Source: Anaerolineales bacterium (GTDB lineage: Bacteria > Chloroflexota > Anaerolineae > Anaerolineales > UBA11579). From it: DNA of 64,000 nt. Positions 7,322 through 15,806 of this stretch are shown here, in pieces. A model generated the notes under the pieces. That model saw nothing but the letters and a program-made list of their open reading frames with translations. It was not told the origin of the DNA and did not search any database. Numbering within the stretch: position 1 is the first letter of the stretch; each line of letters opens with the position of its first letter. The DNA is taken from the NCBI GenBank assembly GCA_019454165.1, contig CP075367.1:317971-381970 (forward strand), read 5' to 3'. The translations under genes and the position numbers were made by a program.

Positions 7322-9091
7322 ATGACCGAATACACCCTCAGCCGTTGGTCCCTCAAAGACCTCTTCCCCGGGGCCGATAGCTCCGAGATGAAAGCCGCCA
7401 TCAAAAAGCTCGAGAGCAACGTCGCCGCTTTTGAAAAGCAGCGTGATAAGCTCACCGATGCTATCAGCGCCGATGACTTCAAGGCCATCGTCACCCAGAT
7501 GGAGCAGAACACCCGCCTCGCTGCCCGCATCGATCAGTTCGCCGGCCTGTGGTTCAGCGAAGACACCCAGAACCAGGAAGCCCAATCCTTCCAGGCCCGC
7601 GTTGACCAGCTCATGGCCGAGCTCAGCAACAAGACCCTCTTCTTCAGCATCTGGTGGAAAGCGCTCGACGATGCCGTCGCCAGCAAACTCCAATCCGCCG
7701 CCGGGCCTGAGTTCGAGTATTGGCTGCGCCAGATCCGCAACTTCAAGCCCTACACCCTCACCGAGGCCGAAGAGAAGATCGTCAACCTCAAAGACGTCAC
7801 CGGCGCCAAGGCTATGCAGGCGCTCTACTCCGCCATCACTGATCGCTATGTCTTCAAGGTGGATGTGGATGGCGACATCAAAGAGCTGACCCGCGGCGAG
7901 CTGATGAAGCTGGCCTACAGCCCCAACCCCGACCACCGCGCCAACGCCTACAAAGAGCTCTACCGCGTCTATGGTGATGATGCCCCCATCCTCGGCCAGA
8001 TGTACCAGACCGTCACGCGTGACTGGAAGTCCGAGAATCTCGATCTGCGCAAGTTCAACAGCGCCATCTCCGTCCGCAACCTCAGCAACGACATCTCAGA
8101 CGAGGTCGTCGATACCCTGCTCGGCGTTTCGGAGGAGAACACCCGCATCTTCCAGCGCTTCTTCAAGATGAAGGCCAAAGTCCTCGGCATGGACAAGCTG
8201 CGCCGCTACGATATCTACGCCCCGGTCGCCAAGTCCACCAAGGAATATTCCTACGACAAGGCCGTCGCCCTCACCCTCGAATCCTTCGGCAACTTTGACC
8301 CCCAACTGGCCGATATCTCCCGCCGCATCTTCGATGCCGGCCACGTGGATAGCGAGGTCCGCAAGGGCAAGCGCGGCGGCGCCTTCTGCTCCTCGGCTGA
8401 TCCGGCCGTGCTGCCCTATGTGCTGCTCAACTACACCGGCGCCGCTCGGGATGTGTCCACCCTGGCCCATGAATTCGGCCACGCCGTGCACGCCGTCCTG
8501 GCCGATAAGCACAACGTGTTCAACTTCCATTCCTCGCTGCCGCTCGCTGAGACCGCATCCACCTTCGGTGAGATGCTGCTCATCGACCGCCTGCTCGAAG
8601 AAGAAACCGACCCCGCCGTCCGCCGAGACATCCTCTTCGGCCAGGTGGATGACGCCTACGCCACCATCATGCGCCAGGTCGGCTTCGCCCTCTTCGAGCG
8701 CCAGGGCCACGAGCTGGTCAGCCAGGGCGCCAGCGTGGATGATCTCTCGGCCGCCTACATGGCCAACCTCAACAGCCAGTTCGGCGACTCAATGGACATC
8801 GCCGATGAGTTCAAGTACGAGTGGGTCTCCATCCCGCACATCTTCTACTATCCCTTCTACGTGTACGCCTACTCCTTCGGCCAGCTGCTCGTCTTCTCGC
8901 TCTACCAGCAGTACAAAGCCGAGGGCGACTCGTTCAAACCGCGCTACATCCAGCTCCTGTCTGCGGGCGGCTCCGACTCGCCGGAGAACATCCTCAAGAA
9001 CGCCGGCGTAGACATCAAAGACCCGGCCTTCTGGCAGGGCGGCTACGATGTCGTCGCCAAAATGGTAGACGAGCTCGAGAAGCTGTCTTGA
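7322..9091 (+). CDS. pepF: Oligoendopeptidase F, M3 family
   Basis: This 589-residue zinc metallopeptidase cleaves short peptides in the cytoplasm. The M3 signature HEFGHAVHA begins at residue 383 (His383, Glu384, His387). The third ligand is in the following ETASTFGEMLL segment. The overall length and the C-terminal run (YYPFYVYAYSFGQLLVFSLYQQY) fit the PepF/M3B family. The start is the ATG at 7322, preceded by AAAGGAA. An upstream in-frame ATG falls in the CACAGATGA repeat and is not used. A bidirectional terminator follows at 9135. Confidence 0.95.
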   Translation: MTEYTLSRWSLKDLFPGADSSEMKAAIKKLESNVAAFEKQRDKLTDAISADDFKAIVTQMEQNTRLAARIDQFAGLWFSEDTQNQEAQSFQARVDQLMAELSNKTLFFSIWWKALDDAVASKLQSAAGPEFEYWLRQIRNFKPYTLTEAEEKIVNLKDVTGAKAMQALYSAITDRYVFKVDVDGDIKELTRGELMKLAYSPNPDHRANAYKELYRVYGDDAPILGQMYQTVTRDWKSENLDLRKFNSAISVRNLSNDISDEVVDTLLGVSEENTRIFQRFFKMKAKVLGMDKLRRYDIYAPVAKSTKEYSYDKAVALTLESFGNFDPQLADISRRIFDAGHVDSEVRKGKRGGAFCSSADPAVLPYVLLNYTGAARDVSTLAHEFGHAVHAVLADKHNVFNFHSSLPLAETASTFGEMLLIDRLLEEETDPAVRRDILFGQVDDAYATIMRQVGFALFERQGHELVSQGASVDDLSAAYMANLNSQFGDSMDIADEFKYEWVSIPHIFYYPFYVYAYSFGQLLVFSLYQQYKAEGDSFKPRYIQLLSAGGSDSPENILKNAGVDIKDPAFWQGGYDVVAKMVDELEKLS

Positions 9092-9134
9092 CAGTCTTTG
9101 CGAGCGTAGCGAAACAAACCCCAACCAGACACAC

Positions 9135-9168
9135 AAAAAACGGCCGGTGCAAACGCACCGGCCGTTTT
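9135..9168. terminator. Bidirectional Rho-independent terminator
   Basis: The stem CGGCCGGTGC / GCACCGGCCG is flanked by six A on the left and four T on the right. It separates the convergent pepF and lipoprotein genes. Confidence 0.85.
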
Positions 9169-9188
9169 CATCAGGCTTGTTTTGCAGA

Positions 9189-10046
9189 TCAGTCAAGCCG
9201 CCAGTACCAAAGATCATCGATGCGGTACGTGTAGTCGGCCGAGGTGCTGGCGTTCACGTACAGGCCAAAGCGGCCGCCGGCAAAGTTGCCGTCTTCGATC
9301 TCGTCGATCTCGAACTGGTTGGCGTACAACGTGATCACATCGCCAACCAGGCGGATGCCGATGATGTTGGTTTCTTGGCCGCCCCGGCGGATGTGGTCGC
9401 TCTCTGTCCAGCCGATCAGCTCAGTCTTGGTGTATGGCGCGGTGGAGTCCAGCCGGTCGAGCCGGTAATGGCCATCGCACGAAAAGGCGAAGATGTAGCC
9501 GCGGGCGCCCTGGCCGGTGGTCTGCGGCCCGCGCACAATGAAGCCGTAGGCCTGCTTGCCGCTGCAGTTATCGGTCTTGACCGTCATCTGCAGGAACAAG
9601 TTGTTGGGCGTTGGCGCCGTGAACCACCAGGTGTCAAAGCCGGCCTGCTTGCCGGTCATGTGCAGATGACCGCCGCCCAAGGCCAGACGCAGCAAGTTGT
9701 CGTTCGGCAGCCCGTTCGAGTCGGCCCAATTGCGGTCGTCATCCATGCTGTCATACAGGGTCGGGTTGCTGCCGTACTCGTTGCGCGGGTCGAACGGCAG
9801 CGGCGTCGGGGTGGGCGTGAAGGTCGGCGTTTCCGTGGGCGGCAGAGTCTCGGTAGGCGGCAAGGTCTCCGTCGGCTCTGAGGTGTTGGTGGGCAAGGGG
9901 GTTTCGGTCGCCGTGGCGGCCAGCGTTGGTGTTTCGCTGGGCGGCGGCAACGGGGTCTCGGTGGCGGTGGGGGCGGGCGCAAACGGCAGCGCACACGCGC
10001 TCAGCAACAAGCTGAGGACAGCCAGTAAAGGCAAGGTTCGTTTCAT
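9189..10046 (-). CDS. Lipoprotein with T/P-rich linker and C-terminal jelly-roll-like domain
   Basis: This 285-residue protein starts with a lipoprotein signal peptide (MKRTLPLL... ending in LLSAC). A long linker of repeated ETPLPPPSETPT and PPTETLPPTET units follows (about residues 25-85). The globular C-terminal domain of about 190 residues has a beta-sandwich look (GGGHLHMTGKQ, GYIFAFSCDGHYRLDRL, GRFGLYVNAST). This resembles the LamG/DUF1080-type concanavalin fold seen in surface sugar-binding proteins. The flexible linker would hold the domain away from the membrane. An upstream in-frame start (10100) is rejected because the signal peptide would then be internal. Function is unknown. Confidence 0.82.
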   Translation of the reverse strand: MKRTLPLLAVLSLLLSACALPFAPAPTATETPLPPPSETPTLAATATETPLPTNTSEPTETLPPTETLPPTETPTFTPTPTPLPFDPRNEYGSNPTLYDSMDDDRNWADSNGLPNDNLLRLALGGGHLHMTGKQAGFDTWWFTAPTPNNLFLQMTVKTDNCSGKQAYGFIVRGPQTTGQGARGYIFAFSCDGHYRLDRLDSTAPYTKTELIGWTESDHIRRGGQETNIIGIRLVGDVITLYANQFEIDEIEDGNFAGGRFGLYVNASTSADYTYRIDDLWYWRLD

Positions 10047-10186
10047 GGGTCGTTCCTTCTTCTCCGCATGAACTATAGAGCAAGCTCGTCTTTTTTGCAT
10101 AAAAAGTGGGTCTGCGGAATTGTTAAGCTACTGATCCATCCATTTGCTTGATAAGCCTTGCCCGCACTGGTATAAGAAATCTCGCC

Positions 10187-10822
10187 ATGTATATCGCCAT
10201 TGAAGGCGTGATCGGGGTAGGGAAGACCACCCTGGCGCGCCTGCTCCAACAACGTTTCGATGCTGAGCTGCGCCTCGAAGTCTTTGACGAGAATCCGTTC
10301 CTGTCAGATTTTTATGCTGACCGGGCGCGCTATGCCTTCCAGACCCAGATCTTCTTTTTGCTCAGCCGCTACCACCAGCAGAACCGCTTTGCACCAGACA
10401 TTCTGAGCCAGGGCAAGAACCTGATCACCGATTACACCTTTGCCAAAGACGCCTTGTTCGCCCGTATCAACCTGGTGGGCGATGAGTTGGATATGTACTA
10501 TAACGTGCATGATGCCCTGGCCGAAAAGATCCAGCTGCCTGAGCTCATCGTTTATCTGCAAGCCTCCACAGATGTCCTGATGCAGCGCATCGCCCGCCGA
10601 GACCGGCCGTACGAGCGCCAGATGGAACGCGCTTATATCGACACCCTCAACCAGTCCTACGAGGGCTTCTTTGACGACTACATAAAAGGCGTGCCCGTGC
10701 TGCGCATCCCCACAGATGAACTTGATATTGTCAGCAGCCCACAAGCGCAGGATCATGTGGAAAAGCTGATCCGGGATGCGCTGCAGTCCGCCCCGCGCCA
10801 AACCCAGTTCCCGCTCGAATAA
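10187..10822 (+). CDS. Deoxynucleoside kinase (dAK/dGK family)
   Basis: This 211-residue P-loop kinase phosphorylates deoxyadenosine, deoxyguanosine or related nucleosides in dNTP salvage. The Walker A motif GVIGVGKTT lies at the very N-terminus, followed by EVFDENPFL, the ERS-like segment replaced by DYTFAKDALFA, and the lid arginines RIARRDRPYE. The ATG at 10187 places the P-loop at the usual position. An ORF start 39 bases upstream would add a non-conserved leader. A strong terminator follows directly. Confidence 0.92.
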   Translation: MYIAIEGVIGVGKTTLARLLQQRFDAELRLEVFDENPFLSDFYADRARYAFQTQIFFLLSRYHQQNRFAPDILSQGKNLITDYTFAKDALFARINLVGDELDMYYNVHDALAEKIQLPELIVYLQASTDVLMQRIARRDRPYERQMERAYIDTLNQSYEGFFDDYIKGVPVLRIPTDELDIVSSPQAQDHVEKLIRDALQSAPRQTQFPLE

Positions 10823-10853
10823 AAAAACGCCTTGCATCGCAAGGCGTTTTTTT
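10821..10853 (+). terminator. Rho-independent terminator
   Basis: The stem ACGCCTTGC / GCAAGGCGT is followed by seven T. It begins within a base of the kinase stop codon and also has an A-tract on the other side, so it may serve the leftward operon too. Confidence 0.9.
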
Positions 10854-10867
10854 ATTACCCAACAACC

Positions 10868-11599
10868 CTAATTCTCATATCGACTACTGTCTATTTGTTC
10901 GTCTTCCCGGCTGATGCGCGGTTTCGCTTGACCCGGGGCATCCTCTCCCGCCCAGCGCGCTTCCGCCGCGGCCAGCTCTTCCTTGCTGGCCCGGCGCACC
11001 AGCGACCACTTGCCGCAGTGCGGGCAGCGCTCCAGCTTGCGGGCGCCCATGTTGAAACTGAAGAAGCGTAGCGGGAACGGCAGCTCGCATTTCGGGCACA
11101 CCGCGCCGCCACTCATCCCATACTTGCCGCGCTCCGGTTTGCCGCGGCTCAAGACGGCCGGCAGCACCGAGGCCAGCAGTGTTACTCCCAGCACAATACC
11201 TAGGAGGGGGAAGATCAAGCGGGTTACGTTTCCGCGGGCTTCATCTGCGGATAAAAAGACGCGCGTGAATTCATTCGAGCGCAACTCGGTGCCGTCGCTC
11301 AAGTAACCCAGCGCGTACAGCGTGCGCTCGCCTGGCTCATAATCCTTGGTGGTGAACTGCACGCGGAACGGTTCCTCGTCCACGCTGGCGATCAGCTCAT
11401 CGTCAATATAAAAATCCACGCGCTGCAGATCGGCTGGGCCGCTGGCGCGCAGACTGAACAAGCCTTCAATGTCATTGTTGAAACCGGCGTAGCCAAAGTC
11501 ACGGTTCATGCCGATCACAAAGCCCGTGTCTTGGGCGCGCGCCGGGGTGGCAAAAGCAAACAGAGCGATAGCAACCAGCAGTAGCAAAGCTTTTTTCAT
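10868..11599 (-). CDS. Exported Ig-like membrane protein with cytoplasmic zinc ribbon
   Basis: This 243-residue protein has a signal peptide (cleavage likely after ATPARA) and an extracytoplasmic domain resembling a bacterial Ig/Big_9 module (DFYIDDELIASVDEEPF). A transmembrane helix (about residues 127-150) follows. The cytoplasmic tail has two cysteine knuckles, CPKC and CPHCGKW, with the spacing of a rubredoxin-like zinc ribbon. It is the last gene of the GntR/CPBP-ABC/permease operon and lies 4 bases after the permease stop. It may sense or assist the exporter, but no function is established. Confidence 0.78.
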   Translation of the reverse strand: MKKALLLLVAIALFAFATPARAQDTGFVIGMNRDFGYAGFNNDIEGLFSLRASGPADLQRVDFYIDDELIASVDEEPFRVQFTTKDYEPGERTLYALGYLSDGTELRSNEFTRVFLSADEARGNVTRLIFPLLGIVLGVTLLASVLPAVLSRGKPERGKYGMSGGAVCPKCELPFPLRFFSFNMGARKLERCPHCGKWSLVRRASKEELAAAEARWAGEDAPGQAKPRISREDEQIDSSRYEN

Positions 11600-11603
11600 T
11601 CGA

Positions 11604-12395
11604 TTACCTCCAACGCGTCAAGATGGTTTCGCGTTGAAACAAACGCACCGCAAAGTATAGAAGCGCAGAATCGATCAGCACCAGGGCGCCGGCGATAGAA
11701 AGTAGCAAGCTTTGGTTCAGCACCACCGCGCCAAACATCTGGCCCAGGAACAGCGCCATCACCGGCAAGATCAATAGCGCGGCTAACTGCTCGGCCGCCC
11801 GCGGGTCGTTCACGCGCGAGGAGATCATGATCGCCAGGCTGACCCCGGTGACCGAAACCAACGGGCCTACGACAAAGATGCCCAGCAGCCACAATGGCGA
11901 GAGCAGGCGCCCGGCCACCTCGCTGCCTGCCAACATGCTGGTGCCGATGGCGAAGATGGTGAAACTGGCCAGGCTGGCCAACAGGGCGGGCAGGGCGGCC
12001 GCCAGCGCTTTGCCCGCCAGCAGCTCAGCCGTGGTGATGGGCGTGGCCAGCAGCGGCTCCAGCGTCCGCGTGGTCTTCTCGCCCACGATGCTGTACGACG
12101 CGATCGTGATGGGGATGATGGCTGGCATCAGCAGGAACAGCACCAGGAATTGCTGCAGCAGGAGTAATTGCGTGCACTGTATACCTTCCAGCGAGCCGCA
12201 CGCGCTTCCCAGTGCGGTCAACATCGGCCCAAACTCGGATTGCACTGCCCCCAGGTCGGCTCCGCGCGTGCCATACAGCAGGCCCAGCGGAATGATGGCG
12301 AAGATCAGCGGCATGAACACGACGCTGAAGATCACCAGCTTGTTGCGGAACACCTCCGCCCATTCTTTGCTTACTAAAACGCCTATCTTTTTCAT
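11604..12395 (-). CDS. ABC-2 type transporter permease
   Basis: This 263-residue integral membrane protein has six predicted transmembrane helices. The N-terminus KKIGVLVSKEWAEVFRNK is typical of ABC-2/NatB-like permeases. A larger extracytoplasmic loop follows helix 1, and the segment TTRTLEPLLATPITTAELLAGK matches the conserved coupling region of this family. Its start overlaps the end of the upstream CPBP-ABC gene by 4 bases, so the ATPase domain encoded there is its partner. The substrate is unknown. Confidence 0.9.
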   Translation of the reverse strand: MKKIGVLVSKEWAEVFRNKLVIFSVVFMPLIFAIIPLGLLYGTRGADLGAVQSEFGPMLTALGSACGSLEGIQCTQLLLLQQFLVLFLLMPAIIPITIASYSIVGEKTTRTLEPLLATPITTAELLAGKALAAALPALLASLASFTIFAIGTSMLAGSEVAGRLLSPLWLLGIFVVGPLVSVTGVSLAIMISSRVNDPRAAEQLAALLILPVMALFLGQMFGAVVLNQSLLLSIAGALVLIDSALLYFAVRLFQRETILTRWR

Positions 12396-14308
12396 ACCGC
12401 TGCCTCTGGCTGGGCCTGGCCCAGCAATTGGAAGTACACGTCTTCCAGGCTCTGGCGGATCTCGCCCACGAACTGCACATCCGCCCCCAAGCCGATAAGT
12501 TCACGCAGCAGCTCAGGGTTGTGTGCTTCGGGGTCGTCCAGCTTGACCACGATCTTGTCACCGCGCAGATTGGCCTCGTGCACATAGGTTTTCTGGCGCA
12601 ACGCGCTGACAAAGGTCTCTTTGGCTGCAGCAAGATGGAACACCACCGAGCGCCCGAACAGCTTGCGCCGCAAGCTGTTCGGGGTGTCCACCGCAAGCAG
12701 CTTGGACTTGAAGACCGCGATGCGGTCACACAGCCGATCCGCCTCGTCCAGGTTGTGGGTCGTGATGATGATGGTGCGTCCTTCGCCGCGCAGCTCCTCG
12801 ATGAATTCGCGCACCACGCGTGAGGCTTCCGGGTCCAGCCCGCTGGTCGGCTCGTCGAGGAAGATGACCTTGGGCTCGTGCAGCAAGGCGCGGGCGATGG
12901 CCAGCTTCTGGCGCATGCCTTTGGAGAAGCCGCCTACGGCTTCATTGCGGCGGCCCCACAAGCCCAGCATGCGCAAATAGCGCTCCACCTGGCCGGGAAT
13001 GTCTTCGACCTCATACATGCGGGCGAAAAAATCCAGATTGCGCTCGGCGCTGAGCTGCTCATACATCCCCGGCGTTTCGGTCAGGATGCCGATCTGCTTG
13101 CGCAGCTCGGTATCGTCTTCGCCTACCCGGTGGCCGGCCACCCAGGCTTCGCCTTCGCTGGGCGCGATCAGCGCCGCCAGCATGCGGATAGTGGTGGTCT
13201 TGCCGGCGCCATTGGGGCCAAGCAGGCCGAACACTTCACCCACCGGGATCTTGAGGTCGATGTGGTCTACCGCTTGCAGCTCGCCGAAGCGCTTGGTCAG
13301 CCCATTGGCGATGATCGCATCGCTCGTGGGCGGCGTGGCGGCCGGGCCAGCCGGCGATGTTTCACGTGAAACATCGCCCGGCTTCGGGCCTACCTCGCCG
13401 TTTTTCCACAGCAAGTAAGCGGCCAGCAGAGCGCTCGGCAGGCCGCCGAGGATGCCGGTGGGCAGCGGGCCGATAAGGGAATTCAAGCCAGGCGCATCCA
13501 GATGGGTCATGTAGATGCCGATACCAGCGATGGCATTGATGCTGCCGTGAGCGATCACGGCTGGCCACACACTGCCGCCGCGCAGGGTCAGCCAACCAAT
13601 GATCACGGCCAGCGGAATGGTGAACCACACCATCGCCAGAATTCCAGTCCACGGTTCACCGGGATAGCCGAAGCCGTAGTTGTGGCCCATAGCAATGATA
13701 GGAGCGTGCCACAAACCCCAGATCACGCCCACCGCCAGCATCGCTTTACGAAAGCCGAGCGGCATGAGCTTGGGCTGCAGGTAGGCTCGCCAGCCGAACT
13801 CTTCTCCGAATGTAAAGAAGCCGTTGAGGATCGGCCCAAGCAAGAGCGCCTGGCCGATCTGGATCAGCATCACTGTCCACACATCGAACGGCAGCTCCTG
13901 CCCAGCCATGGCGGCGGCATTGTCCAGCAGGGCTTGCAGTTGGCTCAGCTCGCCATCGAAGTGGCTCGGAAATAGTGAGTAGTAAAACACCAGGCCCAGG
14001 ATGGTCAGCAAGGGTGGCAACACCCAGGCCAGACCCCAGCTGAACCAGTTGCGGCCGGCTTGCGGGCGCAGCCACATATCCTTCCAGCCTTCGTGGGTGA
14101 TGACGCGGGTGAGGATGTGGGCAACCGCAGGCGCCCACATACACCCCAGGGCCAGCAGCGCGGTGGCCAGGGTGATGCCGGTGCCCGGCACGATCTCAGG
14201 GCTATTGACGAGGCCGCCATTGAGGTAGATCACGCCTGCGAAAACCCAACAGATGCCAAAGGCCAGGGCGATAAAGATCCAAATGCGCCGTGTGTCTAAT
14301 GTGTTCAT
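12392..14308 (-). CDS. CPBP intramembrane protease fused to ABC transporter ATPase
   Basis: This 638-residue fusion is unusual. Residues ~1-300 are a multi-helix CPBP (CAAX/Abi-type) metalloprotease with EEFGWR, the WGLWH motif and HGSIN, so all three catalytic motifs are present. Residues ~325-560 are an ABC ATPase: Walker A GPNGAGKTT (~363), signature FSKGMRQ, Walker B IFLDEPTSGLD and switch His in TTHNLDEAD. A further ~80 residues follow. The linker (residues ~312-319, DVSRETS) is encoded by a parS palindrome. The ATG at 14308 has a GGGAG ribosome binding site; an upstream GTG lies in a second parS. It probably energises the downstream permease in peptide or bacteriocin export or immunity (inference). 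Confidence 0.88.
   Translation of the reverse strand: MNTLDTRRIWIFIALAFGICWVFAGVIYLNGGLVNSPEIVPGTGITLATALLALGCMWAPAVAHILTRVITHEGWKDMWLRPQAGRNWFSWGLAWVLPPLLTILGLVFYYSLFPSHFDGELSQLQALLDNAAAMAGQELPFDVWTVMLIQIGQALLLGPILNGFFTFGEEFGWRAYLQPKLMPLGFRKAMLAVGVIWGLWHAPIIAMGHNYGFGYPGEPWTGILAMVWFTIPLAVIIGWLTLRGGSVWPAVIAHGSINAIAGIGIYMTHLDAPGLNSLIGPLPTGILGGLPSALLAAYLLWKNGEVGPKPGDVSRETSPAGPAATPPTSDAIIANGLTKRFGELQAVDHIDLKIPVGEVFGLLGPNGAGKTTTIRMLAALIAPSEGEAWVAGHRVGEDDTELRKQIGILTETPGMYEQLSAERNLDFFARMYEVEDIPGQVERYLRMLGLWGRRNEAVGGFSKGMRQKLAIARALLHEPKVIFLDEPTSGLDPEASRVVREFIEELRGEGRTIIITTHNLDEADRLCDRIAVFKSKLLAVDTPNSLRRKLFGRSVVFHLAAAKETFVSALRQKTYVHEANLRGDKIVVKLDDPEAHNPELLRELIGLGADVQFVGEIRQSLEDVYFQLLGQAQPEAAV
13358..13373. 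promoter_or_regulatory. parS site (ParB binding), perfect 16-mer
   Basis: TGTTTCACGTGAAACA is an exact match to the ParB-binding consensus. The perfect palindrome extends to 26 bases (13353-13378). It lies inside the coding sequence of the CPBP-ABC fusion, in the low-constraint linker between the two domains. Confidence 0.9.
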
Positions 14309-14321
14309 ATGCTTGCTCCCG

Positions 14322-14337
14322 TGTTTCACGTGAAACG
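14322..14337. promoter_or_regulatory. parS site (ParB binding), 15 of 16 match
   Basis: TGTTTCACGTGAAACG differs from the parS consensus at one terminal base. It lies 14 bases upstream of the CPBP-ABC start codon and 964 bases from the perfect site. ParB spreading from here could also affect expression of the operon. Confidence 0.82.
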
Positions 14338-14339
14338 TC

Positions 14340-14735
14340 TTAGTTTAGAAAGTAAACCAGCCCGCCGATGATGACCGCGCACAGCGCCAGCGTGCCGAAG
14401 ACAATGTACAAGGCGAAGCGGCCATCGCTAATGCCGAACTGGGTGCGGTACGGATCGGTGCCGCTGCCGGCGCCCGTGTTGACGCGCGATTTGGCGCCGC
14501 GCGGCCGCTTGAGGCGGATGCGTGCATCGTCAAACTTCTCCACCAGCTGCCAGCCATGCACAGATTCTTCCTCGAGGGCCTTGGCTAAGACTTCCGGAGA
14601 TCTGAAGCCTGAAATGGCAGAGCGCAGAATTTTGAACTCATAGTTGTGTAGATCATCTTGTGTGTAGTTGGTCATCTCTTCCTCTTCTTCAAGTAGTTGC
14701 TGCAATGCGGCTTGTGCTGCTCCAGCGAAGGCCAT
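14340..14735 (-). CDS. Small protein with DUF4177-like domain and C-terminal TM helix
   Basis: This protein of up to 131 residues carries a short alpha/beta segment (NYEFKILRSAISGF... HGWQLVEKFDD) that resembles DUF4177 proteins. A disordered linker and one C-terminal transmembrane helix (VFGTLALCAVIIGGLVYFL) follow. It lies between the GntR regulator and the CPBP-ABC gene in one leftward operon. The ATG at 14735 has an AAAGGA ribosome binding site. An internal ATG at 14675 after an AGGAAGAG tract is an alternative that would remove a Glu-rich leader. Function is unknown; its position suggests a small accessory or sensor subunit of the transporter. Confidence 0.75.
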   Translation of the reverse strand: MAFAGAAQAALQQLLEEEEEMTNYTQDDLHNYEFKILRSAISGFRSPEVLAKALEEESVHGWQLVEKFDDARIRLKRPRGAKSRVNTGAGSGTDPYRTQFGISDGRFALYIVFGTLALCAVIIGGLVYFLN

Positions 14736-14759
14736 GGCGTCATCCTTTCTTTAGGCGTG

Positions 14760-15161
14760 CTATTGCTTGCTTTCCCAAATCGCGATCTTTTCATCCATCA
14801 GTTTGCGCAGTTCCGTTGGCGCAAAGCCCAGCTTCTCGGCTTCCTCAACCAAGTGCTTTGCCATCTCGCCAAGCTGTTGCTTGCGCAGCCGTTGCAGGTC
14901 TTTGCCGGTCGGCGCATCCAGGATGAATGTGCCGCGCCCATGCTGCGTGGAGATGATGCGCTTTTCATCCAGCAGGCGATAAGCACGCGCCACGGTGTTG
15001 AAATTGATCTGCAGGTCAGCCGCCAGCTCGCGCACCGTCGGCAGCTGGTCGCCGGGCTTTAGTTCACCGTTGGAGATCGCCAACCGGATCTGGTCCATGA
15101 TCTGCAGATAGGCGGGGGTGTGAATGGTAAGGTCCACATGCAAGGTCGAAAGCGGGCTCAT
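14760..15161 (-). CDS. GntR-family transcriptional regulator, YtrA subfamily
   Basis: This 133-residue protein has an N-terminal winged-helix GntR domain (PAYLQIMDQIRLAISNGEL, then LPTVRELAADLQINFNTVARAYRLL) and a short C-terminal helical segment without a large effector domain. This is the YtrA subfamily pattern. YtrA regulators typically repress adjacent ABC transporter operons and respond to cell-wall antibiotics in Firmicutes. Here it heads the operon with the CPBP-ABC fusion and the permease, which fits this role. The start at 15161 keeps the family N-terminus. The upstream region has repeated TGTAT motifs. Confidence 0.9.
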   Translation of the reverse strand: MSPLSTLHVDLTIHTPAYLQIMDQIRLAISNGELKPGDQLPTVRELAADLQINFNTVARAYRLLDEKRIISTQHGRGTFILDAPTGKDLQRLRKQQLGEMAKHLVEEAEKLGFAPTELRKLMDEKIAIWESKQ

Positions 15162-15210
15162 TGTATAAATGTACCTCTGTATCAATGTATATGTGTATTA
15201 TTGTATAACA
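15161..15210. promoter_or_regulatory. Candidate GntR operator region with TGTAT repeats
   Basis: TGTAT occurs five times between 15162 and 15207, and TTGTATAA occurs at 15161-15168 and again at 15201-15208. The AT-rich block sits between the divergent GntR operon and the ECF sigma gene. This fits autoregulation by the YtrA-type repressor, by inference only. Confidence 0.5.
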
Positions 15211-15278
15211 TCGGCTTTTTGTCAAGGGCCCGTGTCCCTTTTGTATCCCTTAAACGATACTCTTTGTAGGAACAGCCC

Positions 15279-15806
15279 ATGCAAAATGAAGATCAGTTGA
15301 TCGCGGCCGCCCAGCAAGACCTGGCTGCCTTTGATGCCCTGTACACTGCCTACGCCCCGCGCGTCTTCGGCTATTTGTACAGCCGCGTGCGCGTCCACAG
15401 CGAAGCCGAAGAGCTGACCGCCCAAACCTTCCTGGCCGCCCTGGAGCAGTTGCCGCGCTACAAACACAAAGGGCATTTCGCTGCCTGGCTGTTCGCCATT
15501 GCGCGTAATAAGGCCGTCAACACGTTCCGCTCATGCCCAACGGAAGATCTCGACGCCGCTCGGCAGATCGCCCAGGACACAGATGTCCTGCTGGATGTGG
15601 CCCAGCGCGAGCAGCTGGACGCACTGCGCGCTCACATCGCCGCGCTGCCGGATGATCAGGCGGAGCTGTTGCAGCTGCGCTTCGTGGCCGATCTGAGCTT
15701 TGCTGAAATTGCCGAGCTGCTGGGCCGCACCGAAGGCGCCGTCAAAAAATCCGTCTACCGCTGCCTTGATCGTTTGCAGCGCCAATTAGAGGTTGAGCAT
15801 GTTTAA
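15279..15806 (+). CDS. ECF RNA polymerase sigma factor
   Basis: This 175-residue sigma-70 family protein has region 2 (AFDALYTAYAPRVFGYLY... EAEELTAQTFLAALEQLP) and a C-terminal region 4 helix-turn-helix (LSFAEIAELLGRTEGAVKKSVYR), with no region 3. This is the extracytoplasmic-function type. It overlaps the next gene by 8 bases. That gene encodes a membrane protein with an anti-sigma-like N-terminus, so the two probably form a sigma/regulator pair. No target promoter can be named. Confidence 0.93.
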   Translation: MQNEDQLIAAAQQDLAAFDALYTAYAPRVFGYLYSRVRVHSEAEELTAQTFLAALEQLPRYKHKGHFAAWLFAIARNKAVNTFRSCPTEDLDAARQIAQDTDVLLDVAQREQLDALRAHIAALPDDQAELLQLRFVADLSFAEIAELLGRTEGAVKKSVYRCLDRLQRQLEVEHV

